A stretch of 64,000 nt of DNA from Variovorax sp. CF313 (GCF_000282635.1 NZ_AKIW01000005.1:1-64000); one strand, 5' to 3'; shown: positions 51,609 through 61,541, counted from the stretch's first letter. Made by a program: numbers and translations. Notes: generated by a model from the letters alone, not told the origin.

Positions 51609-52184
51609 TCAGTTGCCGGTGTTGGCGAGAGCCGCAGCCTTGACTTCTTCCGTCGGTCCGCCGAGCACGCGGCGGGCGCCGTCGAAGCGGTGTTGCCAGT
51701 AGCTTCCGTTCATGTCTTCCACGCGAACCTGGGCGCCGGAGCGGGGCGAGTGGATGAACTTGCCTTCGCCGACGTAGATGCCGACATGGCTGAAGGCGCG
51801 GCGCATGGTGTTGAAGAACACGAGATCGCCGGGCTTGAGCTGGCTGCGATCGATCTTCTCGGTGGCGGCGGCTTGCTCTTCGGCGCGGCGCGGGAGCATG
51901 TGGCCCACGGTCTGGTTGTACATGGCGCGAACGAAGCCGCTGCAATCGAAGCCCGATTCGGCGGTGTTGCCGCCGCGGCGGTATGGAACGCCGAGGAAGC
52001 CGATGGCGGTCACCACGAGATCCGAAGTGCGTTCGGTGACGGTCTGGCGAACCTGCTTGAGCTGTCCGATGATGCCCTTGTCGGCGAGCATTCGTGCCAA
52101 CTCGTCATCGGTCTTGTCTTGTTGGGGGGCCGCATGAACGGCGACAGCAAATAGAAGGGACGCGGGAAGGACGAAAAAACGCAT
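51609..52184 (-). CDS. exported NlpC/P60 (C40) peptidoglycan peptidase
   Basis: A 191-residue cell-wall hydrolase. The signal peptide (about 1-19, ending VHAA) directs export. The C40 domain (about 55-185) has the catalytic Cys in ESGFDCSGFVRAMY, the His in AFSHVGIYVGEGKFIH, and the GVPYRRGG entry strand. Such enzymes cut peptide stems of peptidoglycan. There is no lipobox cysteine, so it is likely periplasmic and soluble. It is convergent with the PDH operon across the shared terminator. Confidence 0.92.
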   Translation of the reverse strand: MRFFVLPASLLFAVAVHAAPQQDKTDDELARMLADKGIIGQLKQVRQTVTERTSDLVVTAIGFLGVPYRRGGNTAESGFDCSGFVRAMYNQTVGHMLPRRAEEQAAATEKIDRSQLKPGDLVFFNTMRRAFSHVGIYVGEGKFIHSPRSGAQVRVEDMNGSYWQHRFDGARRVLGGPTEEVKAAALANTGN

Positions 52185-52425
52185 GGCGCGTAGGATATTG
52201 ATGACGCGCGGTTATGTCAATTTAAACAGAATTAGCGAATCCGTTTGTAAGCCATTGATTTACATGGGAAATTTTAATCCGGGCCAAGAAAAAATGTAAC
52301 GGCGAACGTTTATGGCCCATAAGCGGTTGACCTCGAAAGGTCCTTCGGACCGCGGGCTGATCAACGCTTTTGCTGGATTCAGTCGCTATTTCCATTCAAG
52401 ATCGCGTCAACTTCACGGAAAAGCC
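52185..52425. promoter_or_regulatory. AT-rich divergent intergenic region
   Basis: 241 bp between the NlpC/P60 and sugar dehydrogenase genes, much richer in A/T (about 52195-52300) than the surroundings. Several TAAATT/TTTAAA-like stretches could serve as -10 boxes in both directions. A small GGTCC-TTC-GGACC hairpin (52339-52351) lies in the 5' leader of the dehydrogenase gene. No gene is seen. Confidence 0.4.
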
Positions 52426-53556
52426 ATGAATTTGCCGCGTCTATCACTTTTGGCTTCTCTTCGTCCCTGGACATTTGTCACGGTAATCGGTTTCTGCGCC
52501 ACCGCCGCGGCGCAGATGAGGCCTGAAACGTTGGTTACCGGTCTTGAAAACCCGTGGGGCGTCGCCTTCCTCCCGGGTGGCCGTTTCGTGGTGACGGAGC
52601 GGCCCGGCCGCCTCCGGCTGGTCGGTGCCGACGGGAAGATCTCGGCGCCCATCGCGGGCTTGCCTCTCATCGCGGCGGGCGGGCAGGGCGGCTTGCTCGA
52701 TGTGCTGGCCGATTCCGACTTCGAGAAAAACCGCACGCTGTACTTCTGCTTCTCCGAACCCGATGCCGGCGGTTCGGCCAACAGCACCGCGCTGGCCCGC
52801 GCCAATCTGTCGGCCGACGGCACCAAGCTCGAGGGGCTGAAGATCATCTTCAGCCAGCAGCCCAAGGTCGCGAGCCGCAACCACTTCGGCTGCCGCATCG
52901 TAGAGGCGCGCGATGGCGCGCTGTTCCTCACGCTGGGCGACCGCTTCAGCCGCAAGGAAGACGCGCAGAAGCTCGACAACCACCTGGGCAAGATCGTGCG
53001 CATCGGCAAGGACGGCACGGTGCCCAAGGACAACCCCTTCGTCGGCAAGGCGGGCGTGCTGCCCGAGATCTGGAGCTACGGCCATCGCAACGGACAGGGC
53101 GCCACGCTTGCGCCCGACGGCCGCCTCTGGATGACCGAGCACGGGCCGCAGGGCGGCGACGAAATCAACATCTCGCAGGCCGGCCGCAACTACGGCTGGC
53201 CCGTCATCACCTACGGCGAGAACTACGGCGGCGGAAAGATCGGCGACGGCATCACGGCCAAGGAGGGTATGGAGCAGCCGCTGCACTACTGGGTGCCGTC
53301 GATCGCGCCGTCCGGCATGGCGTTCCTGACCAGCGACCGCTACGGCGCGGGCTGGAAGGGCAACCTGTTCGTGGGCTCGCTCAAGTTCGGCTATCTCGAC
53401 CGCATCGAGCTGAAAGGCGCAAAGGTGGTCGCCGAGCACAAGCTGCTGGCCGAGGGCCGCGCCCGCATACGCGACGTGAAGCAGGGGCCGGATGGATTGC
53501 TCTACGTGCTCACCGACGAAGCCGACGGCAAGCTGCTGCGCCTGCGGCCGAACTGA
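52426..53556 (+). CDS. PQQ-dependent aldose sugar dehydrogenase (YliI/GDH-B type)
   Basis: A 376-residue periplasmic six-bladed beta-propeller. The signal peptide (about 1-28) ends CATAAAQ. Motifs: GLENPWGVAFLPGGRFVVTERPGRLRLV, GGQGGLLDVLADSDF, SRNHFGCRIVEA with the candidate catalytic histidine, EIWSYGHRNGQG, and TEHGPQGGDEIN. The family oxidises aldose sugars at C1 with PQQ and calcium. I prefer ATG 52426 because the signal peptide begins there. PQQ biosynthesis genes are not in the window. Confidence 0.9.
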   Translation: MNLPRLSLLASLRPWTFVTVIGFCATAAAQMRPETLVTGLENPWGVAFLPGGRFVVTERPGRLRLVGADGKISAPIAGLPLIAAGGQGGLLDVLADSDFEKNRTLYFCFSEPDAGGSANSTALARANLSADGTKLEGLKIIFSQQPKVASRNHFGCRIVEARDGALFLTLGDRFSRKEDAQKLDNHLGKIVRIGKDGTVPKDNPFVGKAGVLPEIWSYGHRNGQGATLAPDGRLWMTEHGPQGGDEINISQAGRNYGWPVITYGENYGGGKIGDGITAKEGMEQPLHYWVPSIAPSGMAFLTSDRYGAGWKGNLFVGSLKFGYLDRIELKGAKVVAEHKLLAEGRARIRDVKQGPDGLLYVLTDEADGKLLRLRPN

Positions 53557-53571
53557 GTTCGGCGCGAATTT

Positions 53572-54369
53572 TCAGCCAGGGCAGCCCGGCAGCGGCAAGG
53601 TCGGCAGCATCCGGCGCCAGAGGCGGTTCCACTCAGGCCAGTCGTGGCCGCCTTCTGTCGTGAAAACGCGCTCGGGCGGCAGTACGTTCGCCAGTAGCCG
53701 GTTGCTGAAGGCAAAGCGGTCGTCCACGCCGTAGCCCAGATAGAGCGGCGGCCGCGCGCCTGCCGTGTTCGTGAAGCCCGCGTAACCGCGCAGCCATTGC
53801 CAGAGCTGCGTCTCGTTGGGCGTTCGCGGAGGGCTCGCGGCCGGGTCGACCAGCGGCCCGTTCCACCTGGCGAGGCCGCCCGCGTTGGCGATGTCCGTGC
53901 CGAGCGCGCGCTCGCCGAGATAGGGCGCGAGCGTCACCACCCCGGCGAGTTCGCCGGGGTGTGTCTGCGCATAGAGCATTCCGCCGAAACCGCCGAGGGA
54001 AATGCCGACGAACCAGATGTGGCGGTAGCCCTGGCTGCGCGCCGGCGCGACCACGTCGGCGCTCAGGCGATCGAGGATGGTCTTGTCGTTGTAGTAGCCC
54101 AGATGTGCGTCGACCAGCATCACGTCTGCCGCGACGCGATTCTCCTGAACGGCATGGACGAAGCCCTCGCGCGCGAACTCGTCGGGCGCCGAGTAGGCGC
54201 CGGGAAGCATGACCAGCAGCGTGTCGACCTCGCCGCGTGCGCAGCTGCTCTTTTCGAGCGAAGTCGCCATCGGCACCACGGCCTTGCGCACGCCGCCGCA
54301 GGCCACGGCGAGCAGCGCGGCGCCGAGGCCCAGCGCCGCGAGGCACGCCCGTTTGGAGAACAGCTTCAT
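53572..54369 (-). CDS. exported alpha/beta hydrolase
   Basis: A 265-residue protein. The N-terminus (MKLFSKRACLAALGLGAALLAVACGG) looks like a signal peptide; the Cys could be lipidated although -3 is Ala rather than Leu. The alpha/beta hydrolase core has the nucleophile elbow GISLGGFGG, a catalytic Asp region YGVDDRF and the histidine in EGGHDWPEW. Substrate unknown; an esterase or thioesterase-like role is possible. It is convergent with the sugar dehydrogenase gene across 15 bp. Confidence 0.82.
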   Translation of the reverse strand: MKLFSKRACLAALGLGAALLAVACGGVRKAVVPMATSLEKSSCARGEVDTLLVMLPGAYSAPDEFAREGFVHAVQENRVAADVMLVDAHLGYYNDKTILDRLSADVVAPARSQGYRHIWFVGISLGGFGGMLYAQTHPGELAGVVTLAPYLGERALGTDIANAGGLARWNGPLVDPAASPPRTPNETQLWQWLRGYAGFTNTAGARPPLYLGYGVDDRFAFSNRLLANVLPPERVFTTEGGHDWPEWNRLWRRMLPTLPLPGCPG

Positions 54370-54501
54370 GCGTCGCAGTTTAGGCGTGCCTCGATGCGGG
54401 CAGACGGCCCGTGCCGGCGGGCGCACGTCGAGAGAGCCCGATGCGGTCCTTTCGGTGGTACGGTTCAGCCCAACTCAACCGATACCTGAAAGACACCGCT
54501 C

Positions 54502-55104
54502 ATGCTGCTCGACGCCTCGCTCTCCCAACTCGTTCTGGTCGACTACCAGGCGCGGCTGATGCCGGCGATCTTCGAGGGCGAGGCCGTCGCGCAGAACGCA
54601 GTGCGCCTCGGCAAGATGGCGCACCTGTTCCAGGTGCCGGTGTTCGGCACCGAGCACAACCCCTCCAGCCTTGGCGAAAACCTGCCCGACGTCCGCGCGC
54701 TGTGCCAGCGCACCCTGTCGAAGATGCATTTCAGCGGCGTGGAGGAAGGCCTCGGCGAATGGCTGCGCGTGCCGGCCAAGGCGCCGCAGGGCAATGCGCG
54801 CAGCCTGCCAAAGCATCTGCAAAAGCCCGCCGCCGCGGCCGAGGAGCGCAACAGCATCGTGATCGCCGGCTGCGAAGCCCATGTCTGCCTGCTGCAGACC
54901 GCGCTCGACCTGCTGGAAGACGAGTTCGAAGTCTGGGTCGTGACCGATGCCTGCAGTTCGCGCACCGAGCGCAACCGCGACGCGGCCTTCGACCGGCTGG
55001 CGGGTGCCGGTGCCGAACTCGTGACGACCGAGATGGTCGGTTTCGAGTGGCTGCGCACGGCGGAACACCCCGCGTTTCCTGAATTGCTTTCGCTCGTCCG
55101 GTAA
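54502..55104 (+). CDS. isochorismatase-family cysteine hydrolase
   Basis: A 200-residue hydrolase of the isochorismatase/YcaC-like fold. The catalytic triad candidates are the Asp in LVLVDYQARLMP (about residue 14), the Lys in TLSKMHFSG, and the Cys in VIAGCEAHVCLLQTALDLL. Members act on amide or ester bonds in small molecules; the function here is unknown. An ATG follows ACACCGCTC without a clear Shine-Dalgarno. It is monocistronic, before the prpE promoter region. Confidence 0.85.
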   Translation: MLLDASLSQLVLVDYQARLMPAIFEGEAVAQNAVRLGKMAHLFQVPVFGTEHNPSSLGENLPDVRALCQRTLSKMHFSGVEEGLGEWLRVPAKAPQGNARSLPKHLQKPAAAAEERNSIVIAGCEAHVCLLQTALDLLEDEFEVWVVTDACSSRTERNRDAAFDRLAGAGAELVTTEMVGFEWLRTAEHPAFPELLSLVR

Positions 55105-55173
55105 CCGCATCTGCGGCGGGAGGCAGGGCTCGGCCGGATTGTTCCGGCCGTCAGCTTGCTGCAAGATCGGTCT

Positions 55174-55190
55174 CCATAATTATGAATTCA
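55174..55190 (-). promoter_or_regulatory. candidate GntR operator upstream of prpE
   Basis: CCATAATTATGAATTCA is the reverse-complement match, 16 of 17 bases, of the site at 9517-9533 beside the GntR gene. It lies 50-66 bp upstream of the prpE start. Both target genes belong to propionate metabolism. Confidence 0.55.
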
Positions 55191-55239
55191 GTTTTGGTGG
55201 TGCCGCCAGACCCGAATGAATGACAGGAGACATACCCAG

Positions 55240-57153
55240 ATGAGCCGCTACGAAGAGTTCTATCGCCAATCCGTCGATGCGCCCGAGGCCTTCTGGGCCG
55301 AGCAGGCGAAGCTGATCGACTGGCAAAACCCCGCGCAACAGATCCTGGATGCCAGCCAGCCGCCTTTTGCGCGCTGGTTCGCCGGCGGCACGACCAACCT
55401 GTGCCACAACGCGGTCGACCGGCATCTGGCCGCGCGGGGCGATCAGCCCGCGCTGGTCTTCGTCTCCACCGAAACCGGCGTCGAGAAGAGCTGCAGCTTC
55501 AACGAGTTGCATGCCGAGGTGCAGCGCACCGCCGCCAGCCTGATCGAACTCGGCGTGGGCAAGGGCGATCGCGTGCTCATCTACATGCCGATGATTCCCG
55601 AGGCCGCCTTCGCGATGCTGGCCTGCGCGCGCATCGGCGCCATCCATTGCGTGGTGTTCGGCGGATTCGCCAGCGGCTCGCTGGCTACGCGCATCGAGGA
55701 CGCCGAGCCCAAGGTGATCGTGAGCGCCGATGCGGGCTCGCGTGGCGGCAAGGTCATTGCGTACAAGCCCTTGCTCGACGAGGCGATCCGCCTGTCGAAA
55801 CACAAGCCCTCGGCGGTGCTGCTCACGGACCGCGGCCTCGCATCCATGGACCTGACTGCGGGCCGTGACCACCTGGCCGCCGAACTCAGGCGCAAGCACT
55901 TCGACGCCAAGGTGCCCTGCACATGGCTCGCCTCCACCGACATCAGCTACACCATCTACACCAGCGGCACGACCGGCAAGCCCAAGGGCGTGCAGCGCGA
56001 CGTGGGCGGCTACGCGGTCGCGCTGGCCGCCAGCATGAAGCACATCTTCGACGGCCGACCCGGCGAAACCTACTTCTCGACCAGCGACATCGGCTGGGTG
56101 GTGGGCCACAGCTACATCGTCTACGGCCCGCTCATCGCGGGCATGGCGACGATCATGTACGAGGGCCTGCCCACGCAAGGCATCGACCGGCAGCCCGACG
56201 GCGGCATCTGGTGGCGACTCGTCGAAAAGTACAAGGTGACGGTGATGTTCAGCGCCCCCACCGCGGTGCGCGTGCTCAAGAAGCAGGACCCGGCGCTGTT
56301 GAAGAAGTACGACCTGTCGAGCCTGCGCGCGCTGTTTTTGGCGGGCGAGCCGCTCGACGAGCCCACCGCACGCTGGATCAGCGAAGGCCTGGGCGTGCCG
56401 ATCATCGACAACTACTGGCAGACCGAATCGGGCTGGCCGATGATCACCATCGCCAACGGCGTGGAGGCCAAGCCCAGCAAGTTCGGCAGCCCGGGCGTGC
56501 CGATGTACGGCTACCGCATCAAGATCCTGCATGAATCGACCGGCGAAGAACTGACCGCCCCGAACGAGAAGGGCGTGGTGGTGGTCGAAGGCCCGACGCC
56601 GCCCGGCTTCATGCAGACCGTGTGGAAGGACGATGCGCGCTTCGTCAACACCTACTGGAAGAGCGTGCCCGGCAAGATGGTCTACTCGACCTTCGACTGG
56701 GGCATTCGCGACGAAGACGGCTATTTCTACATCCTCGGTCGCACCGACGACGTGATCAACGTGGCAGGCCACCGCCTCGGCACGCGCGAGATCGAGGAGA
56801 GCATCTCGGGCCACGCCAACGTGGCCGAGGTCGCTGTGGTGGGCGTGGCCGACGCGCTCAAGGGCCAGGTCGCGATGGCCTTCGTCGTTCCCAAGGACGG
56901 CAAGGCCGTGGGCGACGCCGATGCGGCACTCAAGCTCGAAGGCGAGATCATGAAGATGGTGGCAGACCAGCTCGGGGCGCTGGCGCGGCCAGCGCGCGTG
57001 CGTTTCGTGAGCGGCCTGCCCAAGACGCGCAGCGGCAAGCTGCTGCGCCGTGCCATCCAGGCCGTGTGCGAGCAGCGCGACCCGGGCGACCTGACCACCA
57101 TCGACGACCCCGCCACGCTGCAGCAAATCAAACAGTTACTCTCTTCCGCCTGA
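55240..57153 (+). CDS. prpE: propionyl-CoA synthetase PrpE
   Basis: ATP-dependent acyl-CoA ligase activating propionate. It has 637 residues of the ANL/AcsA family: ACAS N-terminal region (YEEFYRQSVDAPEAFWAEQAKLIDW), ATP loop YTIYTSGTTGKPKGV, the core YWQTESGWPM, GRTDDVINVAGHRLGTREIEE hinge, and the catalytic lysine in TRSGKLLRR. I start at ATG 55240 with CAGGAGA upstream; the ATG at 55216 would add eight residues. PrpE feeds the propionyl-CoA carboxylase/mutase operon at 9.6-18.5 kb. Confidence 0.94.
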   Translation: MSRYEEFYRQSVDAPEAFWAEQAKLIDWQNPAQQILDASQPPFARWFAGGTTNLCHNAVDRHLAARGDQPALVFVSTETGVEKSCSFNELHAEVQRTAASLIELGVGKGDRVLIYMPMIPEAAFAMLACARIGAIHCVVFGGFASGSLATRIEDAEPKVIVSADAGSRGGKVIAYKPLLDEAIRLSKHKPSAVLLTDRGLASMDLTAGRDHLAAELRRKHFDAKVPCTWLASTDISYTIYTSGTTGKPKGVQRDVGGYAVALAASMKHIFDGRPGETYFSTSDIGWVVGHSYIVYGPLIAGMATIMYEGLPTQGIDRQPDGGIWWRLVEKYKVTVMFSAPTAVRVLKKQDPALLKKYDLSSLRALFLAGEPLDEPTARWISEGLGVPIIDNYWQTESGWPMITIANGVEAKPSKFGSPGVPMYGYRIKILHESTGEELTAPNEKGVVVVEGPTPPGFMQTVWKDDARFVNTYWKSVPGKMVYSTFDWGIRDEDGYFYILGRTDDVINVAGHRLGTREIEESISGHANVAEVAVVGVADALKGQVAMAFVVPKDGKAVGDADAALKLEGEIMKMVADQLGALARPARVRFVSGLPKTRSGKLLRRAIQAVCEQRDPGDLTTIDDPATLQQIKQLLSSA

Positions 57154-57299
57154 ATGAGCAGTGGAGGGGTTGCGAAGCTCCTTTGGGCCGTCATATGGTT
57201 GACGTGGCACAATGCCAAGGTACTCAGGCCCTTCCCCAGCCACAGTCGCATCCGCCAATCGGTTCAGCCGTGTCGCGGAAGGTTTCTTAACCAGCTAGT

Positions 57300-57316
57300 G
57301 CTTCCTTCAGGGAAGC
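57300..57316 (+). other. hairpin in the sucA leader next to the Shine-Dalgarno
   Basis: GCTTCC-TTCAG-GGAAGC forms a perfect 6-bp stem just before the GAAGG ribosome-binding sequence (57317-57321) of sucA. Stacked against the Shine-Dalgarno it could affect translation initiation. The 178-bp gap upstream holds a TTGACG box (57199-57204) but no convincing -10. Confidence 0.35.
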
Positions 57317-57331
57317 GAAGGTCAGCGGATC

Positions 57332-60208
57332 ATGAGCGATTCTTCTACGCCCACGGCGTACACAGCCTATCAAGGCAACACCTACCTCTTCGGTGGCAAT
57401 GCGCCCTATGTCGAAGAGATGTACGAGAACTACCTCGCCAACCCCGGCAGCGTGCCCGACAACTGGCGTTCGTATTTCGACGCGTTGCAGAACGTTCCCG
57501 CCGCCGATGGCACCAACACCCGCGACGTTCCGCACCTGCCGGTCATCAATGCTTTCGCCGAACGTGCGAAGCAGGGCACGACCAAGGTCGTGCAGGCCAG
57601 CGGCGCTGATTCCGAGCTCGGCCGCAAGCGCACCTCGGTCCAGCAACTGATCGCCGCCTACCGCAACGTCGGCGCCCGCTGGGCCGACCTCGACCCGCTC
57701 AAGCGCGCCGAGCGTCCCTCGATCCCGGAACTCGAACCCTCGTTCTACGGCTTCACCGACGCAGACCTCGAGACGGTGTTCAACACCAGCAACACCTTCT
57801 TCGGCAAGGAGACCATGTCGCTGCGCGACCTGCTCAACGCCTTGCGCGAAACGTACTGCGGCACGATGGGCGCCGAGTACATGTACACCACCGACCAGAA
57901 CCACAAGCGCTGGTGGCAGCAGCGGCTCGAGAGCGCCCGCACCAACCCCAAGCTGAGCGCCGAGCAGAAGAAGCACGTGCTGAACCGCCTCACGGCCGCC
58001 GAAGGCCTCGAGCGCTTCCTGCATACCAAGTACGTCGGCCAGAAGCGCTTCTCGCTCGAAGGCGGCGAGAGCTTCATCGTCGCGATGGACGAACTGATCA
58101 ATCAGGCCGGCGCCAAGGGCGTGCAGGAAATCGTGATCGGCATGGCCCACCGCGGCCGCCTGAACGTGCTGGTCAACTCGCTCGGCAAGATGCCGGCCGA
58201 CCTGTTCGCCGAGTTCGACCACACCGCCCCCGAAGACCTGCCCAGCGGCGACGTCAAGTACCACCAGGGCTTCAGCTCGGACGTGACCACCCCCGGCGGC
58301 CCGGTGCACCTGAGCCTCGCGTTCAATCCCTCGCACCTCGAGATCGTGAACCCCGTGGTCGAAGGCTCGGTGCGCGCCCGCATGGACCGCCGCGGCGACC
58401 CGCTGGGCAAGCAGGTGCTGCCCGTGATCGTGCACGGCGACGCCGCCTTCGCAGGCCAGGGCGTCGTGATGGAAACGCTGGCGCTGGCCGAGACCCGTGG
58501 CTACTCCACCGGCGGCACGGTGCACATCGTCATCAACAACCAGATCGGCTTCACCACCAGCGACCCGCGCGACAGCCGCTCGACGCTGTACTGCTCGGAC
58601 ATCGTCAAGATGATCGAGGCGCCGGTGCTGCACGTGAACGGCGACGACCCCGAAGCCGTGGTGCTCGCCACCCAGATCGCGCTGGACTTCCGCATGGAAT
58701 TCCAGAAGGACGTGGTCGTGGACATCATCTGCTTCCGCAAGCTGGGCCACAACGAGCAGGACACCCCCTCGCTCACCCAGCCGCTCATGTACAAGAAGAT
58801 CGCAGTCCACCCCGGCACGCGCAAGCTGTACGCCGACAAGCTGGCCGCGCAAGGCCTGGGCGACACGCTCGGCGACGACATGGTCAAGGCGCAGCGCGCC
58901 GCCTTCGACGAAGGCAAGAACACCGTCGACCCCGTGCTGACCAACTTCAAGAGCAAGTACGCCGTCGACTGGAGCCCGTACCTCAACAAGAAGTGGACCG
59001 ACGCCGGCGACACCGCCATTCCCTCGAGCGAGTGGAAGCGCCTGGCCGAGAAGATCACCTTCGTGCCCGAGGGCTTCACTGTGCACCCGCTCGTGAAGAA
59101 GGTGCTGGATGACCGCGCCGCCATGGGCCGCGGCGACGTGAACGTCGACTGGGGCATGGGCGAGCACATGGCCTTCGCATCGCTGGTGGCCAGCGGCTAC
59201 CCGATCCGCCTGTCGGGCGAAGACTCGGGCCGCGGCACGTTCACGCACCGCCACGCCGTGCTGCACGATCAGAACCGCGAGAAGTTCGACACCGGCACCT
59301 ATACGCCGCTGCAGAACGTGGCCGACAACCAGGCGCCGTTCGTCGTGATCGACTCGATCCTGTCGGAGGAGGCCGTGCTCGCATTCGAATACGGCTACGC
59401 CTCGAACGACCCGAACACGCTCGTGATCTGGGAAGCCCAGTTCGGCGACTTCGTGAACGGCGCGCAGGTGGTGATCGACCAGTTCATCGCTTCCGGCGAA
59501 GTGAAGTGGGGCCGCGTCAATGGCCTCACGATGATGCTGCCGCACGGCTACGAAGGCCAGGGCCCCGAGCACAGCTCGGCTCGCCTGGAGCGCTTCATGC
59601 AGCTGAGCGCCGACACCAACATGCAGGTGGTGCAGCCGACCACGGCCAGCCAGATCTTCCACGTGCTGCGCCGCCAGATGGTGCGCAACCTGCGCAAGCC
59701 GCTGATCATCCTGACGCCCAAGTCGCTGCTGCGCAACAAGGACGCGACCTCGCCGCTGTCCGAGTTCACCAAGGGCAGCTTCCAGACCGTCATTCCCGAC
59801 AGCAAGGGCCTGAAGGCCGAGAAGGTCAAGCGCCTGATCGCCTGCTCTGGCAAGGTCTACTACGACCTGGCCAAGAAGCGCGAAGAGCAGGGCACCGAGG
59901 ACGTGGCGATCATCCGCGTCGAGCAGCTCTACCCCTTCCCGCACAAGGCTTTCGCTGCCGAGATCAAGAAGTACCCGAACCTCGTCGACGTGGTGTGGTG
60001 CCAGGACGAGCCGCAGAACCAGGGCGCCTGGTTCTTCGTGCAGCACTACATCCACGAAAACATGCAGGACGGCCAGAAGCTCGGCTACTCCGGCCGTGCT
60101 GCCTCGGCATCGCCGGCGGTGGGCTACTCGCACCTGCACCAGGAACAGCAGAAGGCGCTCGTCGATGGCGCGTTCGGCAAGCTCAAGGGCTTCGTGCTGA
60201 CCAAGTAA
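57332..60208 (+). CDS. sucA: 2-oxoglutarate dehydrogenase E1 component
   Basis: Thiamine-diphosphate E1 of the TCA-cycle 2-oxoglutarate dehydrogenase complex. It has 958 residues. The N-terminal E2-binding segment is AYQGNTYLFGGNAPYVEEMYENY. Substrate and TPP motifs include IGMAHRGRLNVL, GDVKYHQGFSSD, LAFNPSHLEIVNPVVEG, and HGDAAFAGQGVVMETL, which binds the diphosphate. RGTFTHRHAVLHDQ and PHGYEGQGPEHSSARLERFMQL are in the transketolase half. The longer, single-chain E1o type. First gene of sucA-sucB-lpd. Confidence 0.97.
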   Translation: MSDSSTPTAYTAYQGNTYLFGGNAPYVEEMYENYLANPGSVPDNWRSYFDALQNVPAADGTNTRDVPHLPVINAFAERAKQGTTKVVQASGADSELGRKRTSVQQLIAAYRNVGARWADLDPLKRAERPSIPELEPSFYGFTDADLETVFNTSNTFFGKETMSLRDLLNALRETYCGTMGAEYMYTTDQNHKRWWQQRLESARTNPKLSAEQKKHVLNRLTAAEGLERFLHTKYVGQKRFSLEGGESFIVAMDELINQAGAKGVQEIVIGMAHRGRLNVLVNSLGKMPADLFAEFDHTAPEDLPSGDVKYHQGFSSDVTTPGGPVHLSLAFNPSHLEIVNPVVEGSVRARMDRRGDPLGKQVLPVIVHGDAAFAGQGVVMETLALAETRGYSTGGTVHIVINNQIGFTTSDPRDSRSTLYCSDIVKMIEAPVLHVNGDDPEAVVLATQIALDFRMEFQKDVVVDIICFRKLGHNEQDTPSLTQPLMYKKIAVHPGTRKLYADKLAAQGLGDTLGDDMVKAQRAAFDEGKNTVDPVLTNFKSKYAVDWSPYLNKKWTDAGDTAIPSSEWKRLAEKITFVPEGFTVHPLVKKVLDDRAAMGRGDVNVDWGMGEHMAFASLVASGYPIRLSGEDSGRGTFTHRHAVLHDQNREKFDTGTYTPLQNVADNQAPFVVIDSILSEEAVLAFEYGYASNDPNTLVIWEAQFGDFVNGAQVVIDQFIASGEVKWGRVNGLTMMLPHGYEGQGPEHSSARLERFMQLSADTNMQVVQPTTASQIFHVLRRQMVRNLRKPLIILTPKSLLRNKDATSPLSEFTKGSFQTVIPDSKGLKAEKVKRLIACSGKVYYDLAKKREEQGTEDVAIIRVEQLYPFPHKAFAAEIKKYPNLVDVVWCQDEPQNQGAWFFVQHYIHENMQDGQKLGYSGRAASASPAVGYSHLHQEQQKALVDGAFGKLKGFVLTK

Positions 60209-60263
60209 TCAAAAGCCTTTTTTCACACGAACACCCTGAAGAAAAAATCGGAGCTCACTCCAA

Positions 60264-61523
60264 ATGTCTATCGTAGAAGTCAAAGTCCCCCAGCTTTCCG
60301 AATCCGTGGCCGAAGCCACCATGCTCACCTGGAAGAAGAAGGCCGGCGAAGCCGTCGCCGTCGATGAAATCCTGATCGAGATCGAGACCGACAAGGTCGT
60401 GCTGGAAGTGCCCGCGCCCTCGGCTGGCGTGCTGGCCGAAATCGTGCAGCCCGATGGCGCCACCGTGGTGGCCGATCAGCTGATCGCCAAGATCGACACC
60501 GATGGCAAGGCTTCGGCCGCCGCACCGGCGGCTGCGCCTGCCGCAGCTCCGGCTGCCGCCGCGCCTGCACCGGCAGCTGCTGCCGCCGCCACCGGCGGTT
60601 CGAAGGCCGACGTGGCCATGCCCGCCGCCGCCAAGCTGCTGGCCGACAACAACCTGAAGACCAGCGACGTGGCCGGCACCGGCAAGGACGGCCGTGTCAC
60701 TAAGGGCGACGTGCTCGGCGCGGTCGCTTCGGGCGCCAAGCCCGCGGCCACCATTCCCGCACCGGCCGCCAAGCCCGCACTGCCGCAAGTCGCCGCGCCC
60801 ACCAGCGCGCCCGACCTGGGCGAGCGCCCCGAGCAGCGCGTGCCGATGAGCCGCCTGCGCGCCCGTATCGCCGAGCGCCTGCTGCAGTCGCAATCGACCA
60901 ACGCCATCCTGACGACCTTCAATGAAGTGAACATGGCGCCCGTCATGGAGCTGCGCAAGCGCTTCCAGGACAGCTTCACCAAGGAACACGGCGTGAAGCT
61001 CGGCTTCATGAGCTTCTTCGTGAAGGCCGCGGTGCACGCACTGAAGAAGTACCCGGTGATCAACGCCTCGGTCGACGGCAACGACATCCTGTACCACGGC
61101 TACTTCGACATCGGTATCGCCGTCGGTTCGCCGCGCGGCCTGGTGGTGCCGATCCTGCGCAATGCCGACCAGATGAGCTTTGCCGACATCGAGAAGAAGA
61201 TCGCCGAGTTCGGCAAGAAGGCACAAGACGGCAAGCTGGGCATCGAAGACATGACCGGCGGCACGTTCTCCATCTCGAATGGCGGCACCTTCGGCTCGAT
61301 GCTCTCGACCCCGATCATCAACCCGCCCCAGTCGGCCATCCTCGGCGTGCACGCCACCAAGGACCGCGCCGTGGTCGAGAACGGCCAGATCGTCGTTCGC
61401 CCGATGAACTACCTCGCCATGAGCTACGACCACCGCATCATCGACGGCCGTGAAGCCGTGCTGGGCCTGGTCGCCATGAAGGAAGCGCTGGAAGACCCGT
61501 CGCGCCTGCTGTTCGACATCTGA
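60264..61523 (+). CDS. sucB: 2-oxoglutarate dehydrogenase E2, dihydrolipoyllysine succinyltransferase
   Basis: Core E2 of the 2-oxoglutarate dehydrogenase complex, 419 residues. One lipoyl domain (about 1-77) has the lipoylated lysine in [14 protein letters not shown], then an Ala/Pro linker. The peripheral-subunit-binding domain (about 115-155) has [31 protein letters not shown]-type residues. The catalytic domain ends with the [16 protein letters not shown] active-site motif. Typical single-lipoyl E2o, in contrast to the two-lipoyl AceF here. Confidence 0.97.
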   Translation: MSIVEVKVPQLSESVAEATMLTWKKKAGEAVAVDEILIEIETDKVVLEVPAPSAGVLAEIVQPDGATVVADQLIAKIDTDGKASAAAPAAAPAAAPAAAAPAPAAAAAATGGSKADVAMPAAAKLLADNNLKTSDVAGTGKDGRVTKGDVLGAVASGAKPAATIPAPAAKPALPQVAAPTSAPDLGERPEQRVPMSRLRARIAERLLQSQSTNAILTTFNEVNMAPVMELRKRFQDSFTKEHGVKLGFMSFFVKAAVHALKKYPVINASVDGNDILYHGYFDIGIAVGSPRGLVVPILRNADQMSFADIEKKIAEFGKKAQDGKLGIEDMTGGTFSISNGGTFGSMLSTPIINPPQSAILGVHATKDRAVVENGQIVVRPMNYLAMSYDHRIIDGREAVLGLVAMKEALEDPSRLLFDI

Positions 61524-61541
61524 TCCGGGAGAAAGAACCAG

